A stretch of 23,714 bases of DNA from JAJBWD01 sp041821285 (GTDB lineage Bacteria; Bacillota; Clostridia; Clostridiales; Clostridiaceae). A program made the translations under genes and the position numbers. The number at the start of each line of letters is the position of its first letter. The first letter of the stretch is position 1. The notes beneath the pieces are model-generated. The model was not told the DNA's origin. It saw nothing but the letters and a program-made list of their open reading frames with translations, and ran no database searches. This document shows positions 22,823 through 23,714 of this stretch, piece by piece. The DNA is taken from the NCBI GenBank assembly GCA_041821285.1, contig JBGUER010000026.1, positions 1 through 23,714 of the forward strand, read 5' to 3'.

Positions 22823-23359
22823 TTAATTTGATTTTTCAAGTTCTAAAAAAACTCCTGGTAAATGTATAAATAATCTATTATCATCTTTTATCAATGATAG
22901 AAGATAGTTCTCATTTCCATCCATAATATCAATCTGTTTAACCATACTTCCATTTAAACCTACTATATCATTAGTAAGTTTATATCCATCTAGGTATTCT
23001 TCTACTGACATATCACTTTCTTTATAAATTGGATTTTTTAAAATATTCATTTTATCAGAAAATTGTTCTTCAAAATAATTAGCAGTTTCATCAGAAAATA
23101 CTACTGTTTTTCCTATAAAAGATTCAACCTCATCCTTACTATATATTCCAATACCTGCCCAAATATATTTATTGATTTTCCAACTCCCTATATAGAATTT
23201 TGTATTTTCTACTTCATTGGATTTTACCGGTTCATTTTCAATAATATTATTTTTCTCATTAGTAGGTTGTGTAACTTTTTTATCATCTTTGTCATTACTA
23301 CACCCAACAAAAATAAGTAGACCAATTAAACATAAGCTTAAAAACAATTTTTTTTTCAT
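22823..23359 (-). CDS. Lipoprotein of unknown function
   Basis: A 178-aa protein. ATG at 23357-23359 (MKKKLFLS) with AGAAGGTG upstream; a 15-residue longer frame has no ribosome site. A type II signal peptide with a lipobox ends at IFVGC (Cys20), predicting a diacylglyceryl-anchored surface lipoprotein. A low-complexity Asn/Lys/Glu linker (22-55) leads to a compact domain (about 60-175): FYIGSWKINKYIWAGIGIYS, SFIGKTVVFSDETANYFEEQ, IDIMDGNENYLLSLIKDD, RLFIHLPGVFLELEK. The 'GsWki...fiGk...F' then 'd..li...dg.f..l.k' pattern is seen in lipocalin-like clostridial lipoproteins that measure small ligands; no named family is claimed. Monocistronic, with a terminator at 22754-22805. Confidence 0.75.
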   Translation of the reverse strand: MKKKLFLSLCLIGLLIFVGCSNDKDDKKVTQPTNEKNNIIENEPVKSNEVENTKFYIGSWKINKYIWAGIGIYSKDEVESFIGKTVVFSDETANYFEEQFSDKMNILKNPIYKESDMSVEEYLDGYKLTNDIVGLNGSMVKQIDIMDGNENYLLSLIKDDNRLFIHLPGVFLELEKSN

Positions 23360-23509
23360 AAATACACCTTCTTTAAATAAAATTAATTCTATTACTCTTC
23401 TCAATCAATTTCTTCATATTTTTTAGTTATATCTGGACTTGAGTGGTAAACCATTCTTTATAACATTTTTATTCATTTTACAAAAATTTTTTTAAAGGCC
23501 TAAGTTTTA

Positions 23510-23614
23510 CTACAGGTACATTATTTTAAAAATAATTTTATATGCATCAAATGCATCCTTTTTTGTATACTGTGGAATTACTTTAAATTTTATATCACTA
23601 TTCTCTATATCCAA
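23510..23614 (-). pseudogene. Truncated 5' end of a YcxB-family gene, copy 2
   Basis: TTG start (23612-23614) behind AAGGAGG; 34 codons, MDIENSDIKFKVIPQY then TKKDAFDAYKIIFK, then IMYL and stop. Homologous to 14197-14361 through KIIFK only. Where copy 1 has ATG this copy has TTG. Either a decayed gene or a real short ORF attached to the promoter block. Confidence 0.55.
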
Positions 23615-23714
23615 TTTAGCCTCCTTAATCTACTTTTATGGAATAAATGTTATAATATACAATAATATCACTTATTAAATTTAATGTAAATAAGTTACTT
23701 TAGATTAAAAATGC
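23524..23714 (-). repeat. 191-bp duplicated block, copy 2, running off the window
   Basis: Gap-free alignment with 14271-14461 (see there). The window ends inside or at the end of the block, so its true right boundary is unknown. 23360-23509 contains only the lipoprotein leader and unassigned AT-rich DNA. Confidence 0.8.

Noticed and set aside
1..23714. CRISPR array, tRNA or rRNA genes
   Set aside because: No regularly spaced repeats of suitable length and no recognisable tRNA or rRNA sequence were seen on either strand.

Overview
The window is very AT-rich, with strong AAGGAGG-type ribosome binding sites and gene families typical of Firmicutes: a UviB/BhlA holin, ChW-like wall-binding repeats, AAA-ATPase_like/PD-(D/E)XK proteins and YcxB-like membrane proteins. 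It most likely comes from a Clostridium (C. botulinum/sporogenes-like). There are no rRNA, tRNA, replication or phage structural genes. It reads as accessory DNA: gene duplications, a decayed insertion sequence, two genes broken by single in-frame ochre codons, and several families of short structured repeats.

Layout. 1-1064: a 7TM-PAS sensor gene interrupted by one TAA. 1357-3762: a large Ig-like (Big_2) protein without a signal peptide, possibly a spore-surface protein. 4064-5263: a PD-(D/E)XK nuclease-family protein. 5549-5697: a cluster of three hairpins with no gene. 5895-7466: an AAA-ATPase_like/PD-(D/E)XK protein. 7776-9072: a holin plus N-acetylmuramoyl-L-alanine amidase lysis cassette. 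9149-14361: two tandem pairs of paralogous YcxB-like two-TM proteins around a 329-aa protein with three wall-binding repeats and an unknown C-terminal region, with an IS1182 remnant just behind it. 14615-15184: a broken serine resolvase. 15480-16656: two small secreted or anchored proteins. 17112-22195: a seven-gene operon (secreted 152-aa protein, three ABC-2 permeases, an ATPase, two membrane-anchored extracytoplasmic proteins). 22823-23359: a lipoprotein. 23510-23714: a second copy of the truncated YcxB leader block seen at 14271-14461.

How the genes may work together (inference). The strongest candidate for an undescribed system is 7776-14361. A holin and an endolysin that binds the wall through ChW-like repeats sit beside a separate, signal-less protein with the same kind of repeats and a hydrophobic C-terminal segment. 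Repeated small membrane proteins flank it, as expected of immunity factors. This is the layout of a lysis-released bacteriocin locus. The promoter region of the 329-aa gene contains TTTACA and CTCTTA elements resembling those used by TcdR/UviA-type sigma factors, and a palindrome also found in front of the AAA-ATPase gene. The second candidate is the 17112-22195 operon, whose ATPase has Glu where the Q-loop Gln is expected, as in LanF-type lantibiotic immunity transporters. It may export, sense or protect against the 152-aa secreted protein or another peptide. None of these roles is proven by sequence alone.
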